A stretch of 5,752 bases of DNA from Promicromonosporaceae bacterium (GTDB lineage: Bacteria > Actinomycetota > Actinomycetes > Actinomycetales > Cellulomonadaceae). The translations under genes and the position numbers were made by a program. The notes beneath the pieces were generated by a model. It saw only the letters and a list, made by a program, of their open reading frames with translations, searched no databases and was not told where the DNA came from. Where the stretch lies: the NCBI GenBank assembly GCA_009780755.1, contig WQZL01000157.1, forward strand, positions 1 through 5,752, read 5' to 3'. Shown piece by piece: positions 1-5,018 of the stretch. Position 1 is the stretch's first letter; each line of letters begins with the position of its first letter.

Positions 1-124
1 GGGGGGGGAGAGTCGGGGCAGCCCGGGGGGGGGCGGGGCGCCCCGGAAGAGGGGCGGGATGATTGGGCGGGTACGAGGGGGTTGGTGAAACCTCCCCAAA
101 ACTCCTTTTCCCCCCCCCCCCCCC
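1..124. other. G/C homopolymer tract, possible contig-end artefact
   Basis: The stretch has runs of 8 G (1-8), 9 G (25-33), several of 4-5 G, and 15 consecutive C (110-124), plus the perfect palindrome CGGGGCGCCCCG at 34-45. Such composition is unlike the rest of the window. It could form G-quadruplexes, and the C15 tract could slip during replication. Because it sits at the edge of the window, a poor-quality contig end is an equally good explanation. A short bulged stem (77-83 with 89-96) followed by an A/T-containing stretch lies inside it, but it is too weak to call a terminator. Confidence 0.5.
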
Positions 125-236
125 GATCTGACCACTTCCAAGGCTGTTTCACAGGAAGTTGGCCGATATCACATGATTCTGTGTCGTCAAATGGTGTTCG
201 GAGTGTGATCCTGACCTCTCGCTGGTTGAACTATCC

Positions 237-303
237 CGGCGGTTGAGCCTGTCGAAACCACCTCGTCCGCGATGGTGGGTGGTTTCGACAGGCTCAATCG
301 CCG
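237..303. repeat. Long intergenic hairpin, 26-bp inverted repeat
   Basis: Bases 237-262 are the reverse complement of 278-303 with a single mismatch (242/298, a G-U pair in RNA), around a 15-nt loop. The core word is GGTTGAGCCTGTCGAAACC. From general knowledge, words like this recur as dispersed intergenic repeats in many GC-rich bacteria. The sequence itself shows only the hairpin, and a 12-base piece of it recurs at 1738-1749. It could act as a transcription stop or an mRNA-stabilising stem, but no T-run follows either arm. No gene is seen on its left, so no terminator role can be assigned. Confidence 0.85.
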
Positions 304-308
304 AGGCC

Positions 309-424
309 CGTCATTCTGCGCGAAGGGAGCGAAGCGAGCGGAGTCGCAGAACCTAGACCAGACGGTGACCCTCTGAGCCTGGGTCCTGCGACTACGCTCC
401 TTCGTCGCTCCGCGCAGGATGACG
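309..424. repeat. Imperfect long inverted repeat (about 42-bp arms)
   Basis: The left arm (309-351) begins CGTCATTCTGCGCG and ends AGTCGCAGAA. The reverse complement of the right arm (384-424) begins CGTCATCCTGCGCG and ends AGTCGCAGGA. The arm ends match closely; the arm centres (GAAG/GCGAAGC-type words) are diverged and differ by 2 bp in length. The spacer is 352-383. The pattern resembles palindromic dispersed repeats of REP or MITE type. No transposase gene or clear target-site duplication is visible. It lies 5 bp beyond the preceding hairpin, so two repeat elements are stacked head to tail. Confidence 0.75.
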
Positions 425-515
425 AACGAGGTGGCGCTTGCCGGTTCGCGCAGGATGACGAACGAGGTGGCGCTTGCTGGTTCGCGCGGGGTGACGAGGG
501 GTGGCGCTTGTTGTT
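411..515. repeat. 36-bp tandem repeat, about three copies
   Basis: The unit starts CGCGCAGGATGACGAACGAG and continues GTGGCGCTTGCYGGTT. Copy 1 (411-446) and copy 2 (447-482) differ at one base (442/478, C versus T). Copy 3 (483-515) is shorter and degenerate. The first 14 bases of copy 1 are also the end of the right arm of the inverted repeat at 309-424, so the tandem appears to have grown out of that element. It does not resemble a CRISPR array: there are only three units, with no distinct spacers. Confidence 0.85.
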
Positions 516-609
516 CAGTATGGGGTGATGGTTAGGAGGGGTGCTGGGTGGCCGACAATTTGGGTAGGAGAGACGTTGAGAGGGATGGGGGTGGGATAGG
601 TTTTATGGC

Positions 610-1728
610 GTGAACTTGTCCAGCTTGGGCGCGCGGGCGTCGATTGATCGGTCCGGGGCCATCCCTGTTGTGGTGGTGGATGCCCAGACCGGGAAGGCGT
701 CGGCACCACAGCCCGCGGCCACGGGCGCCGGGATCGCGATTCCGCTGCCCGATCCGGCAATGGCTTCCCGGCTGGCTCGGCGGATGGAGGCCGTCGAGGT
801 CGCTTTGAGCAGCGCCGTCACGCAGGCCGACCGGCTGGCCGACGATGTCTCCCGGCATCTGCTCGCCGCCGGAGGTAAGCGGCTACGGCCCTTCTTGACC
901 CTGCTCACCGGCGAACTGGGTGACGGCACTCGGCCAGAACTCATCGACGCGGCTGTCATCGTCGAACTAACGCACCTGGCAACGCTGTACCACGACGACG
1001 TGATGGATTCGGCCCCGCTTAGGCGCGGAGTGCCAAGCGCGCACACCGTCTGGGGCAACTCCGTGGCGATCCTGACCGGCGATCTGCTCTTCGCCCGCGC
1101 CTCGCAACTGGTGGCGGGTCTCGGCTCTGAAGCGGTGTTAAGCCAGGCGCATACCTTCGAGCGGCTCTGCCTTGGGCAACTGCACGAAACGATGGGGCCT
1201 GGATCCGGCGAGGATCCAGTGGCGCACTACCTGGGGGTGCTGGCCGATAAGACTGCCTCACTGCTGGCTACCGCGGCGCGGCTGGGGGCGATGTATTCGG
1301 GGGCACCAACGGAGTTTGTCGAGGTGGTGGCGCGTTATGGCGAGCAGGTGGGGGTCGCCTTCCAGCTCGCCGACGATGTGATTGATCTAACCGGTTCCGG
1401 CGCCGAGACCGGCAAAACCCCCGGTACCGATCTGCGTGAGAACGTGCCGACAATGCCGGTGCTGCTGCTGCGGCAGCGACTTGCCCGTGGGGAAGCCTCC
1501 CCGTCGGATCAGGCGCTGCTGGCTGCGATAGATGGCGACCTGACCGATGATGCCGTGCTGGCCAATGTGGTGGCTCGCCTGCGCGCCCACGATGTGTTGG
1601 TCGAAACCCGTGAGCTGGCCACCCGCTACGCCCGCGATGCCGAGGCGACCCTATCTCCGCTTCCCGAAGGCCCGGTTAAAGCGGCTCTCGCCTCCTTTGC
1701 CACTGCCTTGGCCGACCGCGCCCGGTAG
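610..1728 (+). CDS. Long-chain polyprenyl diphosphate synthase (trans-isoprenyl synthase)
   Basis: This enzyme condenses isopentenyl diphosphate units onto an allylic primer to make an all-trans polyprenyl diphosphate, most likely the menaquinone side chain, at the cytoplasmic face of the membrane. The 372-aa protein shows GGKRLRP at 88-94, the first Asp-rich motif DDVMD at 129-133 followed by a conserved LRRG at 137-140, the DKT segment near 212-214, and the second Asp-rich motif DDVID at 255-259, followed by GKTPGTDLREN. The bases of both metal-binding motifs are intact. The residues just before the first motif (ATLYH, with Ala at -5 and no bulky aromatic at -4 or -5) fit long-chain rather than farnesyl-type enzymes. 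The GTG start at 610 gives about 45 extra residues compared with usual family members. Met51 (base 760) would give a typical length but has no Shine-Dalgarno. The chosen GTG has only a loose purine-rich site near 590-600. No menaquinone gene adjoins it in the window. Family is sure; chain length is inferred. Confidence 0.9.
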   Translation: MNLSSLGARASIDRSGAIPVVVVDAQTGKASAPQPAATGAGIAIPLPDPAMASRLARRMEAVEVALSSAVTQADRLADDVSRHLLAAGGKRLRPFLTLLTGELGDGTRPELIDAAVIVELTHLATLYHDDVMDSAPLRRGVPSAHTVWGNSVAILTGDLLFARASQLVAGLGSEAVLSQAHTFERLCLGQLHETMGPGSGEDPVAHYLGVLADKTASLLATAARLGAMYSGAPTEFVEVVARYGEQVGVAFQLADDVIDLTGSGAETGKTPGTDLRENVPTMPVLLLRQRLARGEASPSDQALLAAIDGDLTDDAVLANVVARLRAHDVLVETRELATRYARDAEATLSPLPEGPVKAALASFATALADRAR

Positions 1729-1737
1729 TGGTGTGTC

Positions 1738-1777
1738 GTGGTTTCGACACGCTCGCTGGCGCTCGCTACTCAACCAC
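1738..1777. repeat. Dispersed palindromic-end repeat after the polyprenyl synthase
   Basis: It begins GTGGTTTCGACACGCTCGC and ends GCTCGCTACTCAACCAC. The outer six bases (GTGGTT/AACCAC) are inverted, and GCTCGC is directly repeated inside. The first 12 bases are identical to 279-290 in the right arm of the hairpin at 237-303, so the two elements share an end. It starts 10 bp past the stop codon of the polyprenyl synthase and may sit in its 3' untranslated region. A transcription-end role is possible, but no T-tract is present. Confidence 0.7.
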
Positions 1778-1902
1778 CCGCTTTCCTCCATCCTCGCTAC
1801 TCAACCACCCGCTTTCCTCCATCCTCGCTACTCAACCACCCGCTTTCCTCCATCCTCGCTACTCAACCACCCGCTTTCCTTCATCCTCGCTACTCAACCA
1901 CC
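1764..1902. repeat. 31-bp direct tandem repeat, four copies plus a partial fifth
   Basis: Copies start at 1764, 1795, 1826 and 1857, and a partial copy (CGCTACTCAACCACC) starts at 1888. The unit is CGCTACTCAACCACC followed by CGCTTTCCTCCATCCT. The first three are identical; copy 4 has one C-to-T change at 1881. The first 14 bases of unit 1 are the end of the repeat at 1738-1777, so the array looks like local amplification of that end. The period is not a multiple of three and no frame on the plus strand has a stop, so similar Pro/Ser/Leu-rich peptides appear in all three frames. These are not genes. The array lies between converging genes. Confidence 0.95.
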
Positions 1903-1935
1903 TGGAGGGGCAGCCCAACCACCAGTTAGTGGAGG

Positions 1936-2325
1936 CTATTCCTTGCCGGGGTGGATGACGCGGAGACCCAAAGCTCGCGCTGCCTCGATCATTGCATTGT
2001 CATAGGTGACGACAACCTCGGCGCCGGTTGAGATAGCCATCCGCATATGCAGGGCGTCTAGGCTACGAAGGGTTTTCCCCGGAAGCTGTGCGGCTGCGTG
2101 GTAATCCAGGCGGGTGACTGGAACTATGTGCATGCCGGATATAACGGCTGCGACTCCTTCTGGGTTGAGGTCGTGTCGGGTTTGTAAACGTCCTAGCTCG
2201 GTGACGAGCAGGTCCGACGACACCAGCACAACATCTGTGACTTCTTCCCAGAAGCTAAGGGCTGCGGATTCCGGCTCGATCTGGACAAACTTCGCGGCTG
2301 CGGAAGTGTCAAGGTACGCGATCAT
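1936..2325 (-). CDS. vapC: VapC-like PIN-domain toxin
   Basis: This is a predicted Mg2+-dependent ribonuclease, the toxin of a type II toxin-antitoxin pair. The 129-aa length is typical. The four acidic PIN-domain positions are present: Asp6 in YLDTSA at the N terminus, Glu43 in VTELGR, Asp90 in SLDALH and Asp109 in TYDNAM. The toxin therefore looks catalytically intact, not decayed. The ATG start overlaps the antitoxin stop by 4 bp (ATGA), and an AAGGGG-type ribosome site (2332-2337) lies 6 bases before it. The order antitoxin first, toxin second is the usual one. Expression presumably depends on the upstream operon and on coupling to antitoxin translation. PIN proteins in such pairs usually cut tRNA or rRNA; the target here cannot be read from the sequence. 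It faces the 31-bp tandem array at its 3' end. Confidence 0.9.
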   Translation of the reverse strand: MIAYLDTSAAAKFVQIEPESAALSFWEEVTDVVLVSSDLLVTELGRLQTRHDLNPEGVAAVISGMHIVPVTRLDYHAAAQLPGKTLRSLDALHMRMAISTGAEVVVTYDNAMIEAARALGLRVIHPGKE

Positions 2326-2603
2326 CTCTCGCCCCTTAGGTAGTCCAAGGCTTCCTGGATCGTCTCTCCTTCATGCACAACAGCCTTAATGTTCCGCGTC
2401 CACCCCGGTGGCTTCTTGCGAGTGAATCGCGGCGTATCTACCGGAACGATGCGGGCCACCGGTTTACCGTCGGTAGTGACGATGAATGTGTGGCCCTCCC
2501 CAACCTGGCGCAGCACATCGCTGCACTCGTTGCGGAGTTGACGCTGGGGGATGGTGTGTTCGGCCATTTCCTGACCGTAGCACGTTGCTACGCCAATTGT
2601 CAT
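2322..2603 (-). CDS. Phd/YefM-family antitoxin of the PIN toxin
   Basis: A small antitoxin that should bind and neutralise the PIN toxin and probably represses its own promoter. The 93-aa reading shows the Phd/YefM pattern IPQRQLRNECSDVLRQV (18-34), then GEGHTFIVTTDGKPVARIVPV (35-55), the N-terminal DNA-binding and dimerisation fold. A basic Pro/Lys linker (59-70) and an acidic helical tail (77-93) follow, the latter the likely toxin-binding part. Two starts are possible. The ATG at 2603 has an excellent Shine-Dalgarno (AAAGGAG, 7-base spacer) and overlaps the prepilin peptidase stop as ATGA. The ATG at 2567 (Met13, MAEHTIPQ) gives the usual family N terminus, but its AGG ends only 3 bases away. 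I chose 2603 on the ribosome site. The first 12 residues look unlike the family and may be a late extension that couples the module to the upstream gene. Confidence 0.88.
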   Translation of the reverse strand: MTIGVATCYGQEMAEHTIPQRQLRNECSDVLRQVGEGHTFIVTTDGKPVARIVPVDTPRFTRKKPPGWTRNIKAVVHEGETIQEALDYLRGER

Positions 2604-3217
2604 GGGGTTGCTCCTTTCACCAGGGTTAGGGCCAGCGCCCAGCCGAGCAGCATGTAGGGGCCAAAAGCGATGGCCGTGTGGCGGGTGGCCCGATGGGTCA
2701 CCACCAGCACGAGGGCAGCCAACCCGCCAATTAAGAACGGCAGCAGCGCCGTCAGCCAGAGCGCCTCCCAGCCCAGCCAGCCCGCAGGCAAGCCCAACAA
2801 CACCGCCAGTTTCACGTCTCCCGCCCCCAAGCCCTGAGGGCTAGCCGCATGCAGCAGCCCGTACATTGCCCCTAATCCCACCCCGCCAAATAATGCTCCC
2901 TGGAGGGGGCGGGCATCACCACAGCCCAGCGCGGCGGCCCCTAACAGTGCGAAAACCAGGACGATACCTGGCAGGGTGATCGCGTTCGGCAATCGGTGAG
3001 TGCGTCCATCGATCACTAGCAGCGCGGCCCCAGCCAAGCCGACTGCCAGAAAGGCGGGCCATGCCCAACCCGGCCCACCCACCCAGACCGCCCAGGGGAT
3101 GACAACTAGGGACAGCGGCAAGATTGTCCCGCGATACGGCGCAACCTCGACGTTGAGTTGGGCCAGCCAGCGAACCCCCGGCCTCAGCCGGGCCGCCTGT
3201 TCTGGAGCGAACCTCAT
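2600..3217 (-). CDS. Type IV prepilin peptidase (A24 family), short form
   Basis: This membrane aspartic protease cleaves the leader peptide of type IV or Tad-type prepilins and pseudopilins at the cytoplasmic membrane. The 205-aa protein has several hydrophobic segments (about 33-49, 52-69, 80-99, 106-122, 136-150, 153-174, 186-200). The two catalytic aspartates are present: Asp70 in the VIDGRTHRLPN segment, and Asp134 in GLGAGDVKLAVLLG, the GxGxGD signature. A late FGPYMLLG segment (185-192) is also typical. The N-terminal methyltransferase domain with paired cysteines found in PilD is absent, as is common for CpaA/TadV-like and actinobacterial enzymes. No pilin, ATPase or other secretion gene is in the window, so its substrate lies elsewhere. 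The start at 3217 has no good Shine-Dalgarno. It follows the FmdB gene after 65 bp, and its stop overlaps the antitoxin start by 4 bp, which suggests one transcript. Confidence 0.92.
   Translation of the reverse strand: MRFAPEQAARLRPGVRWLAQLNVEVAPYRGTILPLSLVVIPWAVWVGGPGWAWPAFLAVGLAGAALLVIDGRTHRLPNAITLPGIVLVFALLGAAALGCGDARPLQGALFGGVGLGAMYGLLHAASPQGLGAGDVKLAVLLGLPAGWLGWEALWLTALLPFLIGGLAALVLVVTHRATRHTAIAFGPYMLLGWALALTLVKGATP
2611..2617 (-). promoter_or_regulatory. Shine-Dalgarno of the antitoxin, inside the peptidase gene
   Basis: On the minus strand this reads AAAGGAG, 7 bases before the ATG at 2603. It is the best ribosome binding site in the window, lies within the last codons of the prepilin peptidase, and decides the longer antitoxin start. 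Confidence 0.8.
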
Positions 3218-3282
3218 CTATCGAGCGTCGCCCATCTGCGGGGAAAGGGGAACCCCTTGTCCACCATGTGAGATGGCAGGGT

Positions 3283-3597
3283 TCAGGAGGAGGAAGTGGT
3301 CGGCTTTGTGGCGTTGGTTTTGGTCTCGGACTTAACCTTGCTGGTGGCCTCGACCGTCTTGGCGGCGGTTTCGGGCGACGCCTTTGACTTCTTGGCCTTG
3401 CTCGGCCCCGAGTCGGAACTTGACCGCGAGTCGGTGCGGTAAAAACCCGACCCCTTAAAGGTGACCGCCACGTGCCCGAACTGCTTGCGCAGCAGGCCGC
3501 CACACTTCGGGCAGGCGGTTAGCGACTCCTCCGTGAACGCCTGGACGACGTCAAATTCGTGACCGCAGGCGGAACACCGGTAGGCATACGTGGGCAC
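3283..3597 (-). CDS. FmdB-family zinc-ribbon protein
   Basis: A small putative regulatory or structural protein with an N-terminal zinc ribbon. Cys8-x2-Cys11 and Cys29-x2-Cys32 form the expected metal site, in the typical opening MPTYAYRCSACGHEFDVVQ. The segment FKGSGFYRTD (about 47-56) is also characteristic of the family. From about residue 57 to 104 the protein is a disordered-looking tail rich in Lys, Ser, Thr, Ala and Glu, ending in a Ser run. FmdB-type domains were named for a regulator of formamidase/amidase genes, but most members have no established function. The GTG start has an AGGAG ribosome site 5 bases upstream. The gene lies 39 bp behind the cyclo-ligase on the same strand, an arrangement I know from other actinobacteria, where 5-FCL and FmdB genes are often adjacent. 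The pyrimidine-rich, comparatively AT-rich gap (3598-3636) might hold an extra promoter. Confidence 0.9.
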   Translation of the reverse strand: MPTYAYRCSACGHEFDVVQAFTEESLTACPKCGGLLRKQFGHVAVTFKGSGFYRTDSRSSSDSGPSKAKKSKASPETAAKTVEATSKVKSETKTNATKPTTSSS

Positions 3598-3602
3598 AAC
3601 TA

Positions 3603-3607
3603 CTCCT
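3603..3607 (-). promoter_or_regulatory. Shine-Dalgarno supporting the FmdB GTG start
   Basis: AGGAG on the minus strand, 5 bases before the GTG at 3597. It supports a GTG start; the resulting MPTYAYRC N terminus matches the family exactly. Confidence 0.75.
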
Positions 3608-3636
3608 AGAGAATGAGAAAGAGATTAAGGATAAGG

Positions 3637-4278
3637 CTAGATGGATCGCCAACCGCTTGGGGTCGCGACGGCATTAACCGGCAGATCGTGAGGTTCGACG
3701 GGTAGCGGGTTTGCGTCACCGTCATACAGTTCCTCGTCGAAGACTAACCCGATCACCGGCACACCGCGCGGCACCAGGGCCAGCATCCGGTCAAACCAGC
3801 CGCCACCTTGCCCGAGCCGCCGCCCGCGGGTATCGATGGCCAATGCCGGGGCGATAACCACATTCGCCGACGCCACGGCCTCGGCACCGAGCGCAGGGCC
3901 GGGCGGCTCCGGCGGGCGACCCGGCGCTCGCTCGCATAGGTCCGCCACGGAGGTACATTCGGCCCAATCACGCGCCAGTCCCGAACCGAGCATCGGCAAT
4001 AGCACCCGCTGGCCTCGGGAAATCGCCCGCTCTAGCCACACGGAGGTATCGGGTTCATTCGAGCGCGCGGCATAGGCGGCAAGACAGGTCGCCTCGCGCA
4101 CCGCCGGAATGGAGTCGAGTACGTCGGCCAGCACGGTTGCGGTTGCCATCCGCTGCTTAGCGGTATGCGTCGCCCGGCGATCACGCAGGGAGTGCCGCAA
4201 GGCGTCCTTGGCCTCAATTACGGCATCGGCATCATCCGTAGTGAAATCGGGGTGCAGCAGTCGTCCGTCACCGGTCAT
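3637..4278 (-). CDS. 5-formyltetrahydrofolate cyclo-ligase (MTHFS)
   Basis: The enzyme converts 5-formyl-tetrahydrofolate to 5,10-methenyl-tetrahydrofolate using ATP, returning a storage or inhibitory folate to one-carbon metabolism in the cytoplasm. The 213-aa sequence shows an N-terminal helix with the usual AKDALRHSLRDRR basic pattern (23-35), the SNEPDTSVWLERA segment (73-85, counterpart of the family's E-x-D-T substrate region), LLPML (93-97), and the ATP-binding loop RRLGQGGGWFDR (153-164). The C-terminal LPVEPHDLPVNAVATPSGW (192-210) also fits. All hallmark regions are intact. The loop reads GQGGGWFDR where many relatives have GYGGGYYDR, a mild variation. The ATG at 4278 has only a weak AGG nearby, and an N-terminal extension of about 20 residues precedes the conserved part. 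It heads the minus-strand gene run and is divergent from the acetyltransferase across 48 bp. Confidence 0.93.
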   Translation of the reverse strand: MTGDGRLLHPDFTTDDADAVIEAKDALRHSLRDRRATHTAKQRMATATVLADVLDSIPAVREATCLAAYAARSNEPDTSVWLERAISRGQRVLLPMLGSGLARDWAECTSVADLCERAPGRPPEPPGPALGAEAVASANVVIAPALAIDTRGRRLGQGGGWFDRMLALVPRGVPVIGLVFDEELYDGDANPLPVEPHDLPVNAVATPSGWRSI

Positions 4279-4326
4279 ACGCCTATTGTGTCAGTTCCGG
4301 CGAGTTTCGGCGGCTAAGGTGGGGCG
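4279..4326. promoter_or_regulatory. Divergent intergenic region between the cyclo-ligase and acetyltransferase
   Basis: Only 48 bp separate the two divergent start codons, so both promoters must be here or inside the genes. On the minus strand a CACAAT at about 4285-4290 could be a -10 box for the cyclo-ligase, very close to its start, but no -35 with 16-18 bp spacing is clear. On the plus strand the AAGGTGGGG just before the GTG is a purine-rich ribosome site. Exact elements are uncertain. Confidence 0.35.
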
Positions 4327-4941
4327 GTGAACAAGACGTGGCCGGTGACGCTGCGCGCGCAGGTGGGTTCCGATGTGGTGGTGTTGCGGCCGTTGGGGCG
4401 ACGCGACGCGAATAACTGGCTGCGATTGCGCTCGGTAAACCACGCCTGGCTAGAGCCGTGGGAGGCCACCAAGCCCAAGCCCACAGAGGGCACAGTTGTT
4501 TTCGGCGACTACGTGCGCTCTCTGCGCAAGCAGGCCCGCCGAGGAGCTTCGCTACCTTTCGCCATAGAACACAACTCGGCGCTAGTGGGGCAACTGACCG
4601 TATCTAGCATTTCGCGTGGCTCGTTATGGTCGGCCACGATGGGCTACTGGGTGGGGCGGCAGACGGCCGGGCGGGGAGTGGCGCCAACGGCGGTGGCGAT
4701 GGCTGCCGACCACTGCTTCACCACGCTCGGTCTACACCGGATGGAGATCAACATCCGACCCGAAAACGAGCGCAGCCTGCGCGTCGTGCAAAAACTCGGT
4801 TTCCGCGATGAGGGCATCCGCGAGCGCTACCTACACATTGATGGCGAATGGCGCGATCATCAATCCTTCGCGCTTACTGCCGAGGAGGTCCCCGAGGGAG
4901 TGCTCGCCCGCTGGCTGGCCACTCGCCGGGAGACGAGGTGA
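4327..4941 (+). CDS. rimJ: GNAT family N-acetyltransferase, RimJ-like
   Basis: It transfers an acetyl group from acetyl-CoA to an amine, by family analogy the N-terminal amine of a protein. RimJ acts on ribosomal protein S5 in E. coli, but the target here is unknown. The 204-aa protein has an N-terminal LRPLGRRDANNWLRLR start typical of RimJ/RimL. It then has a GYWVGR strand (106-111) and the acetyl-CoA pyrophosphate loop RQTAGRGVA (111-119, pattern R/Q-x-x-G-x-G/A). HRMEINIRPENERSLRVVQKLGFRDEGIRERYL (137-169) is the conserved C-terminal GNAT core. The GTG start is preceded by a G-rich site and agrees with the length of relatives. In mycobacteria and relatives this gene lies between moeA and the glpR/sepX gene. 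Here it is followed by the GlpR-like gene but moeA is missing. The family is sure; the RimJ name rests on similarity pattern and neighbours. Confidence 0.88.
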   Translation: MNKTWPVTLRAQVGSDVVVLRPLGRRDANNWLRLRSVNHAWLEPWEATKPKPTEGTVVFGDYVRSLRKQARRGASLPFAIEHNSALVGQLTVSSISRGSLWSATMGYWVGRQTAGRGVAPTAVAMAADHCFTTLGLHRMEINIRPENERSLRVVQKLGFRDEGIRERYLHIDGEWRDHQSFALTAEEVPEGVLARWLATRRETR

Positions 4942-5000
4942 AGGAATTGCAGATGTTTTGCGACGCCACGCGGCCCGGCTGCCGCGCGAAACCAATTCCT
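4942..5000 (+). repeat. Complex hairpin between rimJ and the GlpR-like gene
   Basis: AGGAATTG (4942-4949) pairs perfectly with CAATTCCT (4993-5000). Directly inside, after a 5-base bulge (4950-4954), GTTTTGCG (4955-4962) pairs with CGCGAAAC (4985-4992) with one G-U. A GC-rich inner stem closes CGGC (4971-4974) with GCCG (4981-4984). The alternative six-base pairing 4969-4974 with 4981-4986 competes for two bases. The structure spans the whole start of the 77-bp intergenic gap and begins one base after the rimJ stop. No T-run follows, so it is not a classic terminator. It could be a processing or stability element, or a leader structure controlling the next gene, whose GGAGG lies 14 bases beyond it. 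Confidence 0.65.
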
Positions 5001-5018
5001 GCGAGCTAACGTCGGAGG

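Larger units (their letters stand above)
1..609. other. Gene-free, repeat-rich stretch upstream of the polyprenyl synthase
   Basis: I see no supportable coding region here. Reading frames on the minus strand reach in from about 515 upward, but they are shadows of the polyprenyl synthase gene and its leader. In order the stretch holds G/C homopolymers (1-124), about 110 bases of unremarkable sequence (125-236), a strong hairpin (237-303), a long imperfect inverted repeat (309-424), a tandem repeat (411-515), and a purine-rich leader (516-609) that should carry the promoter of the downstream gene. No clear -35/-10 pair stands out in the leader. A TTGAGA at 576-581 is the best -35-like word, but the matching -10 is poor. 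Confidence 0.7.

Noticed and set aside
77..110. Bulged GC stem (77-83 with 89-96) followed by an A/T-containing stretch, as a rho-independent terminator
   Set aside because: The stem is short and bulged, the T-run is only four bases and offset, and the region may be artefactual.
411..515. Possible CRISPR array
   Set aside because: Three contiguous units with no unique spacers and no cas gene nearby; it is a simple tandem repeat.
1764..1902. Possible CRISPR array or iteron-type replication origin
   Set aside because: Copies are head to tail with no spacer diversity, no replication initiator gene is nearby, and the surroundings are ordinary chromosomal genes.
1547..2005. Pro/Ser/Leu-rich repetitive reading frames on the plus strand across the 31-bp array
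   Set aside because: The 31-bp period shifts frame at every unit and all three frames are open with the same peptides. The start of the longest lies inside the polyprenyl synthase. These are by-products of the tandem repeat.
3218..3235. Five-codon reading frame whose TAG abuts the peptidase ATG, as a coupling leader peptide
   Set aside because: It lacks a ribosome site and such tiny frames arise by chance.
3245..3258. AAGGGG-AA-CCCCTT inverted repeat between the FmdB and peptidase genes
   Set aside because: Six-base arms with a two-base centre make a poor hairpin and there is no T-tract, so neither a terminator nor an operator can be supported.
2916..3503. Minus-strand 195-codon frame overlapping the peptidase and FmdB genes
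   Set aside because: It is Arg/Pro-rich out-of-frame sequence spanning two well-supported genes.
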